From: Penaeus vannamei
Lineage: Eukaryota > Arthropoda > Malacostraca > Decapoda > Penaeidae
Length of the DNA: 10,000 nt
NCBI RefSeq assembly: GCF_042767895.1
Contig: NC_091558.1
Location: 6,257,010 to 6,267,009, forward strand
Reading direction: 5' to 3'
Position numbers and translations under genes: made by a program. Positions 1-8,142 of the stretch are shown piece after piece. Position 1 is the stretch's first letter; each line of letters opens with the position of its first letter. The notes beneath the pieces are model-generated. The model ran no database searches. It was not told the DNA's origin and saw only the letters and a list, made by a program, of their open reading frames with translations.

Positions 1-15
1 CTGTGGACGGAGGTA

Positions 16-38
16 GGGGGTGGGTGGGGGTGGGAGGG
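16..38 (+). other. Predicted G-quadruplex motif, single-base loops
   Basis: Five G-runs of 5, 3, 5, 3 and 3 bases are separated only by single T, T, T and A bases. Very short loops with runs of three or more G are the classic recipe for a stable parallel quadruplex. Folding itself is inferred from the motif. Confidence 0.8.
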
Positions 39-138
39 CCTTAGAGAACCGACTCTTCATTATCTGACTCACATGTTCTTCTGTCTGCTCACTATATCTT
101 CCTCACGGTAATTGTTTAATGACCGGCGGAAACAAGGA

Positions 139-168
139 GGGATAGGGAGGGAGGGGGAGGGGAGGGGG
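139..168 (+). other. Predicted G-quadruplex motif
   Basis: Six G-runs (3, 3, 3, 5, 4 and 5 bases) are separated by ATA and then by single A bases. The purine-only composition also makes this a possible triplex-forming tract. Folding is inferred. Confidence 0.75.
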
Positions 169-300
169 TGACGGATGAGGGAGTGGGTGCCAGAAAATTA
201 GAATAAGGCAGAGGAGGCGGTGGGTGGAAATTCTGAGGTATTTGGGATATTGGTTATGCAACCGTTAATTCGATCTGGCAAGTAAATAATCTTATGGACA

Positions 301-723
<423 letters not shown>

Positions 724-930
724 GAAAAAAAAAACACAATAAACAGACAGAAACAGAGCCCGGGAGAGAAAGCGACCCCTAGATTCATCCCGTGACAGAA
801 ACAACACAACTCATGAAACCGAAACCGCCAGGCGAGCCGCTCGTCCTCCCAGCGCGTGACAAAGTGAAGAGAGAGAGAGGGAGAGAGAGAGAGACAGAAT
901 GAGAAAGCAGGCTGCATGAGTCAAAAAGTT
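724..930. other. Unique spacer with a short GA run
   Basis: This is mixed unique sequence after an A-run (725-734). A short impure GA tract (GA, GGGA, GA) occupies roughly 867-897. No coding or RNA signal is seen. Confidence 0.6.
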
Positions 931-950
931 TAAATGGCAATGAGGAACCG

Positions 951-997
951 CCCGCCCCCCTACCCCCCTTACCCTCTAACCCCCCTCCCTCCCTCCC
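951..997 (-). other. C-rich tract; G-quadruplex motif on the - strand
   Basis: C-runs of 3, 6, 6, 3, 6, 3, 3 and 3 bases are separated by 1-5 bases, mostly single T. The complementary strand therefore carries a G-quadruplex motif and this strand an i-motif candidate. The tract sits 30 bases downstream of the purine-rich GA block, so base-composition skew reverses here. Confidence 0.7.
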
Positions 998-1000
998 ACC

Positions 1001-1259
1001 CAACGCATCCTTGTTCAGTATTCATGGCAGATTGTTTACTCACCGGAATTCTCCTCTTCGTTAATGTATTTTCACTCTGCAAATGCCTGCTGTGTTCGGG
1101 TCTGCCAGATCGGATGCATTACCACTTTATTTATATATTTTTTCCCTAGCTGTTGGAACGTAATGTTTAAATTACGCTCTTTCTAGATATACGGTCACAC
1201 TTTGAACATATAAAATATTTTCATGAGATAATTCCAAGCCATAAATCTTTGTATAAATC
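1001..1259. other. Unique AT-leaning spacer
   Basis: This is mixed sequence between the C-rich tract and the TG-repeat locus. I see no tandem structure, promoter or RNA motif and no significant open frame. Confidence 0.55.
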
Positions 1260-1391
1260 GTGTGTGTGCGTGTGTCGGTGCGGTTGTGAGAATGCGCATG
1301 GAAGATGCATGCTTACAAAAACGGGACTGTGTAGGTGTACGCGTGAACAGTCGTCCGTTCGCCCATCTGTATATGCGTGAGGATTCGGGTG

Positions 1392-1393
<2 letters not shown>
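1260..1393 (+). repeat. Degenerate TG-rich edge of the (TG)n locus
   Basis: A short impure TG run (about 1260-1277) is followed by mixed sequence with scattered GTG/GCG steps leading into the long TG array. It probably represents the decayed margin of the microsatellite. No coding signal is seen. Confidence 0.6.
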
Positions 1394-1488
<95 letters not shown>

Positions 1489-1543
1489 GTGTTGTGTGTG
1501 TGCATTTGTGTGTGTATGTGCGTATGTGCCCATGTGTGTATTT

Positions 1544-1626
<83 letters not shown>
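1394..1626 (+). repeat. (TG)n microsatellite, three blocks
   Basis: Pure TG blocks occupy 1394-1453 (30 units) and about 1455-1486. After an interrupted stretch with TTG, TATG and CATG variants (1487-1548), a third block of 39 units fills 1549-1626. The first two blocks are separated by a single extra G that shifts the register. Cys-Val and His-Thr polymer frames across it are artefacts. Long alternating purine-pyrimidine TG is a known Z-DNA former. Confidence 0.98.
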
Positions 1627-1635
<9 letters not shown>

Positions 1636-1745
1636 GTATGTATGTATGTGTATGTGTATATGTATGTGTATGTGTATGTGTGTATGTGTGTATGTAAGTA
1701 TGTAAGCATGTTTGTATCGATGCATTTATGTATGTTTGTATGTGT
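1627..1745 (+). repeat. Degenerate (TATG)n/(TG)n tail
   Basis: TATG, TGTATG and TAAG steps continue the preceding TG array with growing divergence, ending near TGTTTGTATGTG. This is typical compound-microsatellite decay. Confidence 0.9.
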
Positions 1746-2275
<530 letters not shown>

Positions 2276-2280
2276 ATTTG

Positions 2281-2910
2281 CGTCTGCTTTTCCCCTTTGC
2301 TTTATCCCTTTTTTTGTCCATTTTCAATAATCTTTCCCTCAATTACCCCAGGTTCATGATCAATTTGCAAATGTTTTCCCCGTTTTTAATTGCATTTCAT
2401 TACTTTTCATTTCCAGCTCACCAATCACTCCTTTGTCTCTCTCTCTCTTTCCCCTCAGTTCGCGCATTATTCCCCATTCCCTATTTCACAATTCGCACCT
2501 CGCTTTTTAAGTTGTCTATGTCCCTCATTCGGCCGCTATCTGCCTATCGTCCCCTCGCCTATCTTTATCTTCTCTTCTTTAATTCCCTTCTTCTACCCAC
2601 GCAGGGCGCTCTTAATGTACCCTTTGTCATAAGCCTTTCGTTCTTTCTTTTTCTTTTCTCCCTCCTCCTGTCCCTCTCTTTTCTTTGCTCATATCTTCTC
2701 TTTTTCTTTCTCCTATCTTCTCTTTCCTTTTCTCTTCTCTCTTTCTCCTATCTTCTCTTCTCTCGTCTTTCTTCTCTTTCACTCCGTCACTTACCTCTTA
2801 CTACCACTCTTCATATTACCCTCACTCTTACTCTCTCAAACAAACTCAATCCCTTACTCGCTAACTCTTCCACTCTCACTCACTCACTCATTCCATCATC
2901 TATCTATTAA
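2281..2910 (+). repeat. Low-complexity C/T-rich tract
   Basis: The + strand is dominated by C and T: TTCTCT and CTTT steps at 2630-2780 and a degenerate CTCA/ACTC repeat at about 2818-2898. The core TATCTTCTCTT occurs at 2692, 2714 and 2749. All stop codons need a purine, so a 211-codon Ser/Leu/Phe-rich open frame (2278-2910) arises here. It has no domain or codon-position signal and I do not consider it a gene. Confidence 0.85.
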
Positions 2911-3124
2911 AACCATCTTCTGACTGTCATTCCTCGGCGACGTCGCTTTCCTCAGATCATAATCAGATCTGTCCCATCTGAAGTCCCCCTCCTAGACATT
3001 CTACATTTCATATTAACCTGGTGTACTAATTCTTCCTAATTGCGCCCGATTAATCATTCCAAATTCTTCAACAGCTCAGCACCCGGCCCTTGGTAATTAA
3101 AACCGCCCAACCTGTCACTCCCTC
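2911..3124. other. Unique spacer between two C/T-rich tracts
   Basis: Composition is more balanced here (AT-rich with AATTAA-type words around 3040-3105). No tandem structure, open frame or RNA signal is seen. Confidence 0.55.
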
Positions 3125-3329
3125 TTGACTCATTTGGCTCAACCGTTTGACTCTCCCTCTTGCCTCGCGTCACTTCGATTCTCCTCATCTAAGACACCCC
3201 ATCTCTCCATCCCTTCACTTCACTCACCCTCACTTCCCCAAACTCATCGTCCACCATTCTCTCCCTTGCGACTCACCTCCTCACCCCTGCGACTCACCCC
3301 CTCCCCCCACCTCCCTCCCTCACTCCCCT
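3125..3329 (+). repeat. C/T-rich low-complexity tract leading into the C-rich array
   Basis: C/T-rich words continue here, including two copies of TGCGACTCACC about 21 bases apart near 3267-3298. This forms the first part of a 245-codon Pro/Ser/Leu-rich open frame (3125-3862, first codon TTG). The lack of stops follows from the lack of purines, so the frame is not evidence for a gene. Confidence 0.6.
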
Positions 3330-3556
3330 TACCACGCATCGTCCCCCTCTCCCTACAACGTATTACCCCCTCCCCCTCTCCCCTCCTCCGCCACCTTTCC
3401 CCTCCTCTTCCTCTACCAGATATCGCCCCCCTCCTCCCTTCCCCACTCTGGCCCCTACCACATATCGCCCCCTACCCCCCCCCTTCCTTACTCTCCCCCC
3501 TACCCCATAACGCCCCCCTCCCCCTCCCCCACCCCCTGGCACACATCGGCCCCCTC
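3330..3556 (+). repeat. Degenerate C-rich minisatellite, core TACCAnATATCGCCCCC
   Basis: A recurring core of the form TACCACATATCGCCCCC is separated by variable C/T-rich filler. The ATC, ATT or AAC triplet at its centre falls at 3338, 3362, 3422, 3464, 3509 and 3545. Spacings are 24, 60, 42, 45 and 36 bases, all multiples of 3, and a more diverged copy sits near 3395. In that frame the units read as Pro-rich blocks with a [HRD]-I-x-P centre. The surrounding frame has no start context, signal peptide or domain, so I annotate a repeat rather than a gene. Confidence 0.65.
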
Positions 3557-3922
3557 CCCAGCTCGCCCGCAACAATTCCGGCCTTAGAGTACTGGGCCCC
3601 CCACGGTCATAAAACGCATCTGTCTTTGTGTGGCCCAGACAATACACTTTCTCCCGTTGTTATTTACTCTACATATAAGCCCGAGCCATCTTTTTTCCTT
3701 CTTTCCAAACGCAATGGCGCTTCCTCTCCCTCTTCGTTGGCATACATCTCGCCCCGGATCAGCGTCGTTGTTCTCTCTGGCCCTTTCACTTTTTTTTTTC
3801 CTTCGTGTGTTTTAACTTGGCAAGAGAAAAGTAAAGTGGCAAGGAGAGCGTTTCAGCTCTAGAGGGCGGGCTTCACGTGAGGCGCGAACCAGCGACAGTG
3901 ACACCAGGCATAGCGTCCATAT
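3557..3922. other. Unique spacer, mixed composition
   Basis: C/T bias fades after 3600. A T-run at 3789-3799 is followed by unique sequence containing a CACGTG palindrome near 3874. The long C/T-tract open frame ends at 3862. No convincing gene or RNA is seen. Confidence 0.5.
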
Positions 3923-3958
3923 GGGGCAGGGAGAGGGAGGGGATAGGATGCTGGAGGT

Positions 3959-3992
3959 GGGTAGGGGGCGGGAGAGGGAGGGGAGGAGGGGG
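3959..3992 (+). other. Predicted G-quadruplex motif
   Basis: G-runs of 3, 5, 3, 3, 4, 2 and 5 bases are separated by TA, C, AGA, A, A and A. The motif lies inside a G-rich patch that begins near 3923. Confidence 0.7.
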
Positions 3993-4328
3993 TCCTCGGA
4001 TAGTGCCTACATACACAATATTCAAGATTTCACTGTCGACCATCTCCCTATGGTATACTTGGAGAAAATACGCTGGTCCTTGTAAAGTGGCTCATTTATC
4101 TATTGTACAAGTAGAAGTTCTGATGGCGTTGTATGATGGGGACAGTGATAGCGAAATTCTGTGATGTGGAGGTGGTGGCGTTGCGAGATAATGTAGTGCT
4201 GTAGTTGTATGACTTCGGCGAATCCATGTGTAGTTTGGTGGGGTGGCCAATGTATTTTCTCGAAGTTGTGTTATTGGCTGTATTGTCGGAGGGGGCGACG
4301 TCCTACATTGAAGTGGTACCTTGTAGGG
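3993..4328. other. Unique GT-leaning sequence upstream of the 22-bp repeat
   Basis: T/G-rich words such as GGCGTTG (twice), GATGTGG and CCATGTG recur loosely. They may be very diverged copies of the neighbouring 22-bp repeat, but alignment by eye is not convincing. Short open frames here show no recognisable protein. Confidence 0.45.
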
Positions 4329-4670
4329 ACGTACACGTGGAATAGTACAAATGTAATTTACTATTTCAGCGTAACAGAGATAACGTTTATGTGGGAAAGT
4401 AAAAACGTTTACTTATGTGGGCCAGTAAAAACGTATATTTATGTGGGGATACTAGAAACGTTTACATGGGATTTCAAAACGTTGTCATGAAGAGTTATAA
4501 CATTTATGTGGGAAGGTAGAAACATCTATATGGAAGAGTTGAGGCTGTGAAGTGGGAGACTCGATACGTGTATGTGGGATACGAGAAAGGTTTATGTTAG
4601 AGAATCTGAACGTCCATGTGAAATAGCAGAAATGTCCATGTGATTCTTGTGCTTATATGGAAAAGTAGTG
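4329..4670 (+). repeat. Degenerate 22-bp tandem repeat (minisatellite)
   Basis: Units resembling ACGTTTATGTGGGAAAGTAG plus a short A-rich end start at about 4329, 4383, 4405, 4431, 4458, 4479, 4500, 4522, 4566, 4587, 4610 and 4632, with a last partial unit near 4650. Most spacings are 21-23 bases, two are 26-27, and one is 44, where the middle copy is barely recognisable. The best-preserved copies are 4383-4404 and 4500-4521. A 22-base period shifts the reading frame at every copy, so the 93-codon open frame that overlaps it is not a protein repeat. Confidence 0.82.
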
Positions 4671-5068
4671 AAGATGAAAATGTGAATCTTGATTGGCACC
4701 GATAAATATTATAATAAATGAAAATAACATGTCCTGATATGTCAAAAAAACTAGTCACGGTCAAATGAATGAGAACAGCAGCATCAAGTTCCGTGTAAAT
4801 AAACAAACGGACAACGCACACATCCCCTCACCGTTCCATACACACACACACAATGAAAATGCACGCGAGTCCAAACTCATATATCTAAACAAGCGTAAAC
4901 AGATATAAACACAAACATAGTAGAAAAGACATCAAATAGAGTCACAAATGCTCCCAAACAAAAGGGGAAAACAACGCATGAATTAATATCTTCCCTGTAA
5001 CAACACAAGTAACATATCGTTTACATTTTAGCGCACGTGTGCCCGGCTGCAAACTGACTAAATATAAT
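4671..5068. other. AT-rich unique sequence with a short (AC) run
   Basis: No gene is recognised. The only tandem element is a six- to seven-unit AC run at 4840-4852. Words like ACATATAAACACAAACATAG around 4890-4920 are A-rich but not periodic. Confidence 0.6.
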
Positions 5069-5072
5069 TTGG

Positions 5073-5120
5073 CAAAAAAAAGGAAAAAAAAAGAAAAAAA
5101 GGGAAATAAAAAAGATAGAT
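5073..5120 (+). repeat. A-rich homopurine tract
   Basis: Runs of 7-9 A are separated by single or double G over about 48 bases. It could be an old retroposon tail or simple-sequence slippage. No target-site duplication is obvious by eye. Confidence 0.7.
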
Positions 5121-5401
5121 GTAAAAAAGTAATTGGCCCTCTATTTAGGGTTGATACTGTAATGGGGATTATAGTCCGGGAGGATTGGAAACAATATAGA
5201 ATTAAAATCCTAATCGCCGGGTTAATCCTAGGGAAATCTAAGTGCTGTTACGCTGCAGCTTGCCCGATTCTGTAATCTGCATCTCTGCCATTATTTCTAG
5301 CTAGAATTTTAATAAAGTTTGGGTCGCTACATTAGTTTACCCTTTGGAGCTATGGATTCATGCTCTACTCTAACCTGGTAATACCTACACACTTTCTCCT
5401 T
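5121..5401. other. Unique sequence between the A-rich tract and the (TC)n locus
   Basis: This is moderately AT-rich unique DNA with no tandem structure. Its complexity suits either ordinary intergenic sequence or an unrecognised old transposon fragment beside the A-rich tract. An AATAAA word lies near 5310, without gene context. Confidence 0.5.
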
Positions 5402-5552
<151 letters not shown>

Positions 5553-5559
5553 CAGGCTG

Positions 5560-5748
5560 TTATAATCATAATTATCACAGTTAATCTTATAATGATAATA
5601 ATCTTTACCACTATTGATACCGTCACTCTCTAACATTACTATCAATATACAATCATTATTATTACCATTCGCATGATCTTTATCATCACCATCATCATCG
5701 TCATTATCACTATTATTACAATTACTCTATTATCATTATTATCAATAA

Positions 5749-5750
<2 letters not shown>
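5560..5750 (+). repeat. Imperfect ATC/ATT triplet repeat
   Basis: Triplets of the ATC, ATT and ATA type dominate, for example ATCATCACCATCATCATCG near 5683-5702, with shifts of register. It merges into ATAATA and then the pure GTA array without a gap. Confidence 0.8.

Positions 5751-5843
<93 letters not shown>
5751..5843 (+). repeat. (GTA)31 microsatellite
   Basis: This is a perfect run of 31 GTA triplets. It translates as poly-Val on one strand and poly-Tyr on the other, and both open frames are artefacts. It heads a longer series of G-N-A triplets that keeps the same register to 5945. Confidence 0.98.
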
Positions 5844-5844
<1 letters not shown>

Positions 5845-5945
5845 AAGAAGAAGCAGCAGCAGTAGTAGTGATTGTTATTGCTGTTGTAGTAGTAGTTGTA
5901 GTAGAAGTAATAGTAGAAGTAGTTGCATAAGCAGCAGCAGCAGCA
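5844..5945 (+). repeat. G-N-A triplet series: GAA, GCA, GTA blocks
   Basis: GAA x3 (5844-5852), GCA x3 (5853-5861) and GTA x2 (5862-5867) are followed by mixed GTA/GTT/GAA/ATA triplets and a final GCA x5 at 5931-5945. All stay in register with the GTA array, so the series diverged by substitution at the middle base and not by insertions or deletions. An in-frame TAA lies at 5928-5930. Confidence 0.9.
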
Positions 5946-5959
5946 GAGGATTGTCGTAG

Positions 5960-6100
5960 TAATCGTTTCTTTTATCATTATCTCATTACAATGATTTCGA
6001 CCCTTGCTATCAACATTATGATGATCTTTCTCATTATCATTGGCATGATGGTAATCATTATAATGACAATGATAACAATAAAAATATCATTATTAATACA
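5960..6100 (+). repeat. Imperfect ATC/ATG/ATT triplet-like tract
   Basis: Words such as ATTATGATGATC, CATTATCATTGGCATGATGG and ATGACAATGATAACAATAA dominate, without long perfect runs. It mirrors the imperfect triplet flank on the other side of the GTA array. Confidence 0.65.
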
Positions 6101-6490
6101 GGAAATGCAGGATAATATACAAAATCCACTAGTAGTTGCATTATTTGACAGTTTCCCACAAAGCAGATAACAGTGGATAATAATACAAGAAGTGTATATA
6201 TGATATAGACTACTTGATTTTCATAAATGTTTGCAATTGCAAGCTGGAGCAGTCATTAAAATATGCTAAGCTTTGTTGTAGTTGCTTTGCTCGTACGCAT
6301 TTCGTATGTGTCAGTACACATACAGCAAGATACTAAAAAACTTTTTAATCTACAGAGTGTCAATAAAACTAGAGTTAATCGCAGCATGAAGATAACAATC
6401 TGAAAACAAGAAACTGCAAGTCAAGCATTCCCACACACATACACAAAAAAAGAGACAAAAAGACAAAAGTACATATTAGCTCTTTACTGA
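6101..6490. other. AT-rich unique sequence
   Basis: No gene is recognised. It holds a perfect 12-base palindrome at 6231-6242 and a short hairpin at 6304-6323, and an A-rich patch around 6434-6470. Open frames are short. Confidence 0.6.
6304..6323. other. Perfect 8-bp hairpin, 4-base loop
   Basis: GTATGTGT and ACACATAC are exact reverse complements separated by CAGT. No T-run follows and the context is eukaryotic, so it is not called a terminator. Confidence 0.6.
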
Positions 6491-6919
6491 ACAATCCTTC
6501 CGGCATCGAACACAAAGCTATGCGAAAACAGCAGCAGGAATGCCAGTGGAAGCTATGCAAATGACCGATTCCAAAATCGACGAGAGCCGTTTAACATACC
6601 TGGGCACTCACACCACCGGCGCCGTATTCACCAGCGCATTAAGAGCCGCTACACCGACGGCCGCCTGAGTGTAATCGGGACTAATGCCCCGGGGGAGGTC
6701 AAGTACAACTGCTCCAGCGAATCGGGCGAGCAGTTCATCCTCGAGCGACGCGGCGATCACTTGTCCCCGTCGAGTGTTTGCTGGAGGTCTCGCGCGCGCC
6801 TTATGTATATTTACAGCGCCTCCGGGACTCTCGACGCCGCGCCTAATGTGACACTCGATAGCCCGGCCTTCTCTTCCGAATTAGATTTATATTCTATCGG
6901 CCAGCGCGAGGGCCGCTGA
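6491..6919 (+). other. CpG-rich island with a coding-like open frame (possible partial exon)
   Basis: This is GC- and CpG-rich unique sequence, distinct from both flanks. The + frame is open for 142 codons from after the TGA at 6488-6490 to a TGA at 6917-6919, without an early start codon. By hand count over 6599-6916, G+C is about 57%, 53% and 72% at codon positions 1, 2 and 3. Within 6641-6745 it is about 51%, 46% and 86%, as in a real exon. That part reads DGRLSVIGTNAPGEVKYNC and then SSESGEQFILE. The L-x-V...Y-x-C spacing faintly resembles the end of an Ig domain, and Y-N-C after PGEVK could equally suggest a Sushi-like strand; neither is established. The - strand is open in the exactly complementary frame (6608-6880). 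No splice border is convincing. It could be a partial exon, a pseudogene or a chance open frame; I cannot name a product. Confidence 0.35.
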
Positions 6920-7220
6920 AATACAGGGGGAGGGTTTCGCAAACTGAAAGAATAGAAGAGAGATTTCTGAAGCCTCGGGGCCTTCTCATCGAGCGTCGGG
7001 AAGGAGGTATCGGTATCTAGCTAATTCTCTATATATACTTACATGCATATTAGAATGCGCAATCGGACCAATATCCTGAAATACGTTTATGAAATGCTTT
7101 TCATATCTTAAACATTTATAACATAAACATCGATATATTCACGTTAACGCACTACAATCATGATGTAGTGTATGAACGTGAACATACCGATGCCTTTGTT
7201 ATGGATCCCCTGATATACCT
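6920..7220. other. Unique sequence, GC-rich to AT-rich transition
   Basis: GC-rich sequence continues to about 7010 (GCCTCGGGGCC near 6972), then changes to AT-rich sequence with ATATATAC and ACGTTAACG words. No gene or RNA signal is seen. Confidence 0.5.
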
Positions 7221-7250
7221 GTATTTATCTATCTATTTATACATAATTAT

Positions 7251-7252
<2 letters not shown>
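7221..7252 (+). repeat. Degenerate (TATC)/(TATT) edge
   Basis: TATTTATCTATCTATTTATA leads into the pure AT array and is typical of a compound microsatellite margin. Confidence 0.8.

Positions 7253-7316
<64 letters not shown>
7253..7316. repeat. (AT)32 microsatellite
   Basis: This is a perfect, self-complementary AT run of 64 bases that could extrude as a cruciform. The Ile-Tyr open frame across it is an artefact. Confidence 0.98.
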
Positions 7317-7319
<3 letters not shown>

Positions 7320-7355
7320 ACGCACGCGCGCGCGCGCACACACACACACACACAC
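7317..7355. repeat. Mixed (CA)/(CG)/(CA) run, Z-DNA-prone
   Basis: All 39 bases alternate strictly pyrimidine-purine: CACACGCA, then CG x6 (7325-7336), then CA to 7355. Alternating CG and CA are the two best-known Z-DNA-forming sequences. Left-handed folding is inferred. Confidence 0.92.
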
Positions 7356-7381
7356 TGTATATGTATCTATGTATGTATGTA
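7356..7381 (+). repeat. Degenerate (TATG)n tail
   Basis: TGTATATGTATCTATGTATG closes the AT/CG/CA compound locus. Confidence 0.85.
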
Positions 7382-8142
7382 CTGTTGACAGAACAGTCCC
7401 CTCCCAGCGTCAACTAAACCTAATCCGGAATATATCCAAGCAGCCACAGATAAATCTAGGCCTAAGGGCTCCACTGCTCCGCCGGCGCCGACATGACAGG
7501 ACAAACACCCCGACGAAGGCTGAAGGACGGCCCCCTCGTCCCTGGCCTTCTATCCCAGTCCCAAGATTCTATTTCCCTCCATCCGACCCCGAACCGAGCG
7601 ACTCCTATCTGGCCGACGCCAATTAACTTGACGAGTTCGGCTGCCGTTTAGATTCGTGGGGAGATAATCATGCATTTATGACCCGGTTCGAGTCGCGGAG
7701 GACAAGCTCCAGGAGGGGAGATAGAGTGGAATAAAAGCCGACGTTAATCTCGACTCCGTTTACGTTTACGAAGAAAAAAAATGTATTTGTGTGGAACGAG
7801 GAAGAGAAATCCCCTTTATTCGGAAGAAAATCTGAAGCATGTCCCAGGCTCGGTCGATGTGCGGATGAGAGAAAGGAACCTTCGTGCCTCACTCTTAACC
7901 GGACAGAAATGAGAAACGAGAAAATGGTACGCCAGGCTTCTTCGAGGAGACACCCGCACAACTAAGGTTAAACTCGAGTCCGGTGCTTTTAAAACAAACA
8001 GGAAGAAAGTTCGTCGCACATCCGGGACCTTTCCTTCCTTCGCTGTGTACGCCCCCTTACAGCGACATGTCCCTTATCGTGCTGCCCCGCAAATATCGCT
8101 GCATCAGCTACCTCTATCTGTTCGCTACTTTCTCTCGCGATT
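7382..8142. other. Moderately GC-rich unique sequence, no gene identified
   Basis: A + frame is open from within the microsatellite to a TAA at about 7624-7626. Its last part is Pro/Asp/Ser-rich and its third codon positions show no clear bias, unlike 6599-6919. Two overlapping - strand frames (7668-7961 and 7816-8019) are short and carry no recognisable motif. I see no promoter, RNA or tandem repeat. Part of this could be diverged coding sequence, but I cannot support it. Confidence 0.45.

Larger units (their letters stand above)
1..300. other. G-rich unique flank with two G-quadruplex motifs
   Basis: There is no gene here. The first 40 bases and positions 136-190 are strongly G-rich on the + strand. 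The rest (41-135 and 190-300) is mixed unique sequence without a recognisable motif. The two G-run clusters are listed separately. Confidence 0.7.

Noticed and set aside
2278..2910. 211-codon hydrophobic Ser/Leu/Phe-rich frame resembling a membrane protein
   Set aside because: The sequence is C/T-rich throughout, which removes stops and forces Leu, Phe, Ser and Pro codons. No codon-position bias or conserved motif is visible.
3125..3862. 245-codon Pro/Ser-rich frame as a gene
   Set aside because: It starts at TTG, lies in a purine-poor tract where stops are rare, and lacks any domain. The frame-keeping repeat inside it is kept as a finding, not a gene call.
5039..5275. Lys-rich 78-codon frame across the A-rich tract
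   Set aside because: The Lys run is an artefact of the A-rich repeat and the rest has no recognisable protein feature.
5673..5978. Poly-Val and poly-Tyr frames
   Set aside because: They are translations of the (GTA)n triplet array.
6594..6920. Exon on the - strand between an acceptor-like CCCCCTGTATTTCAG (near 6905-6919) and a donor-like CAG/GTATGT (6594-6602)
   Set aside because: All three - strand frames between these sites contain stops, so they do not bound one coding exon. They could only matter for a non-coding or untranslated exon.
7675..7710. GGTTCGAGTC word resembling a tRNA or SINE internal B box (near 7684)
   Set aside because: No matching A box at the right distance and no cloverleaf could be drawn from the flanking sequence.
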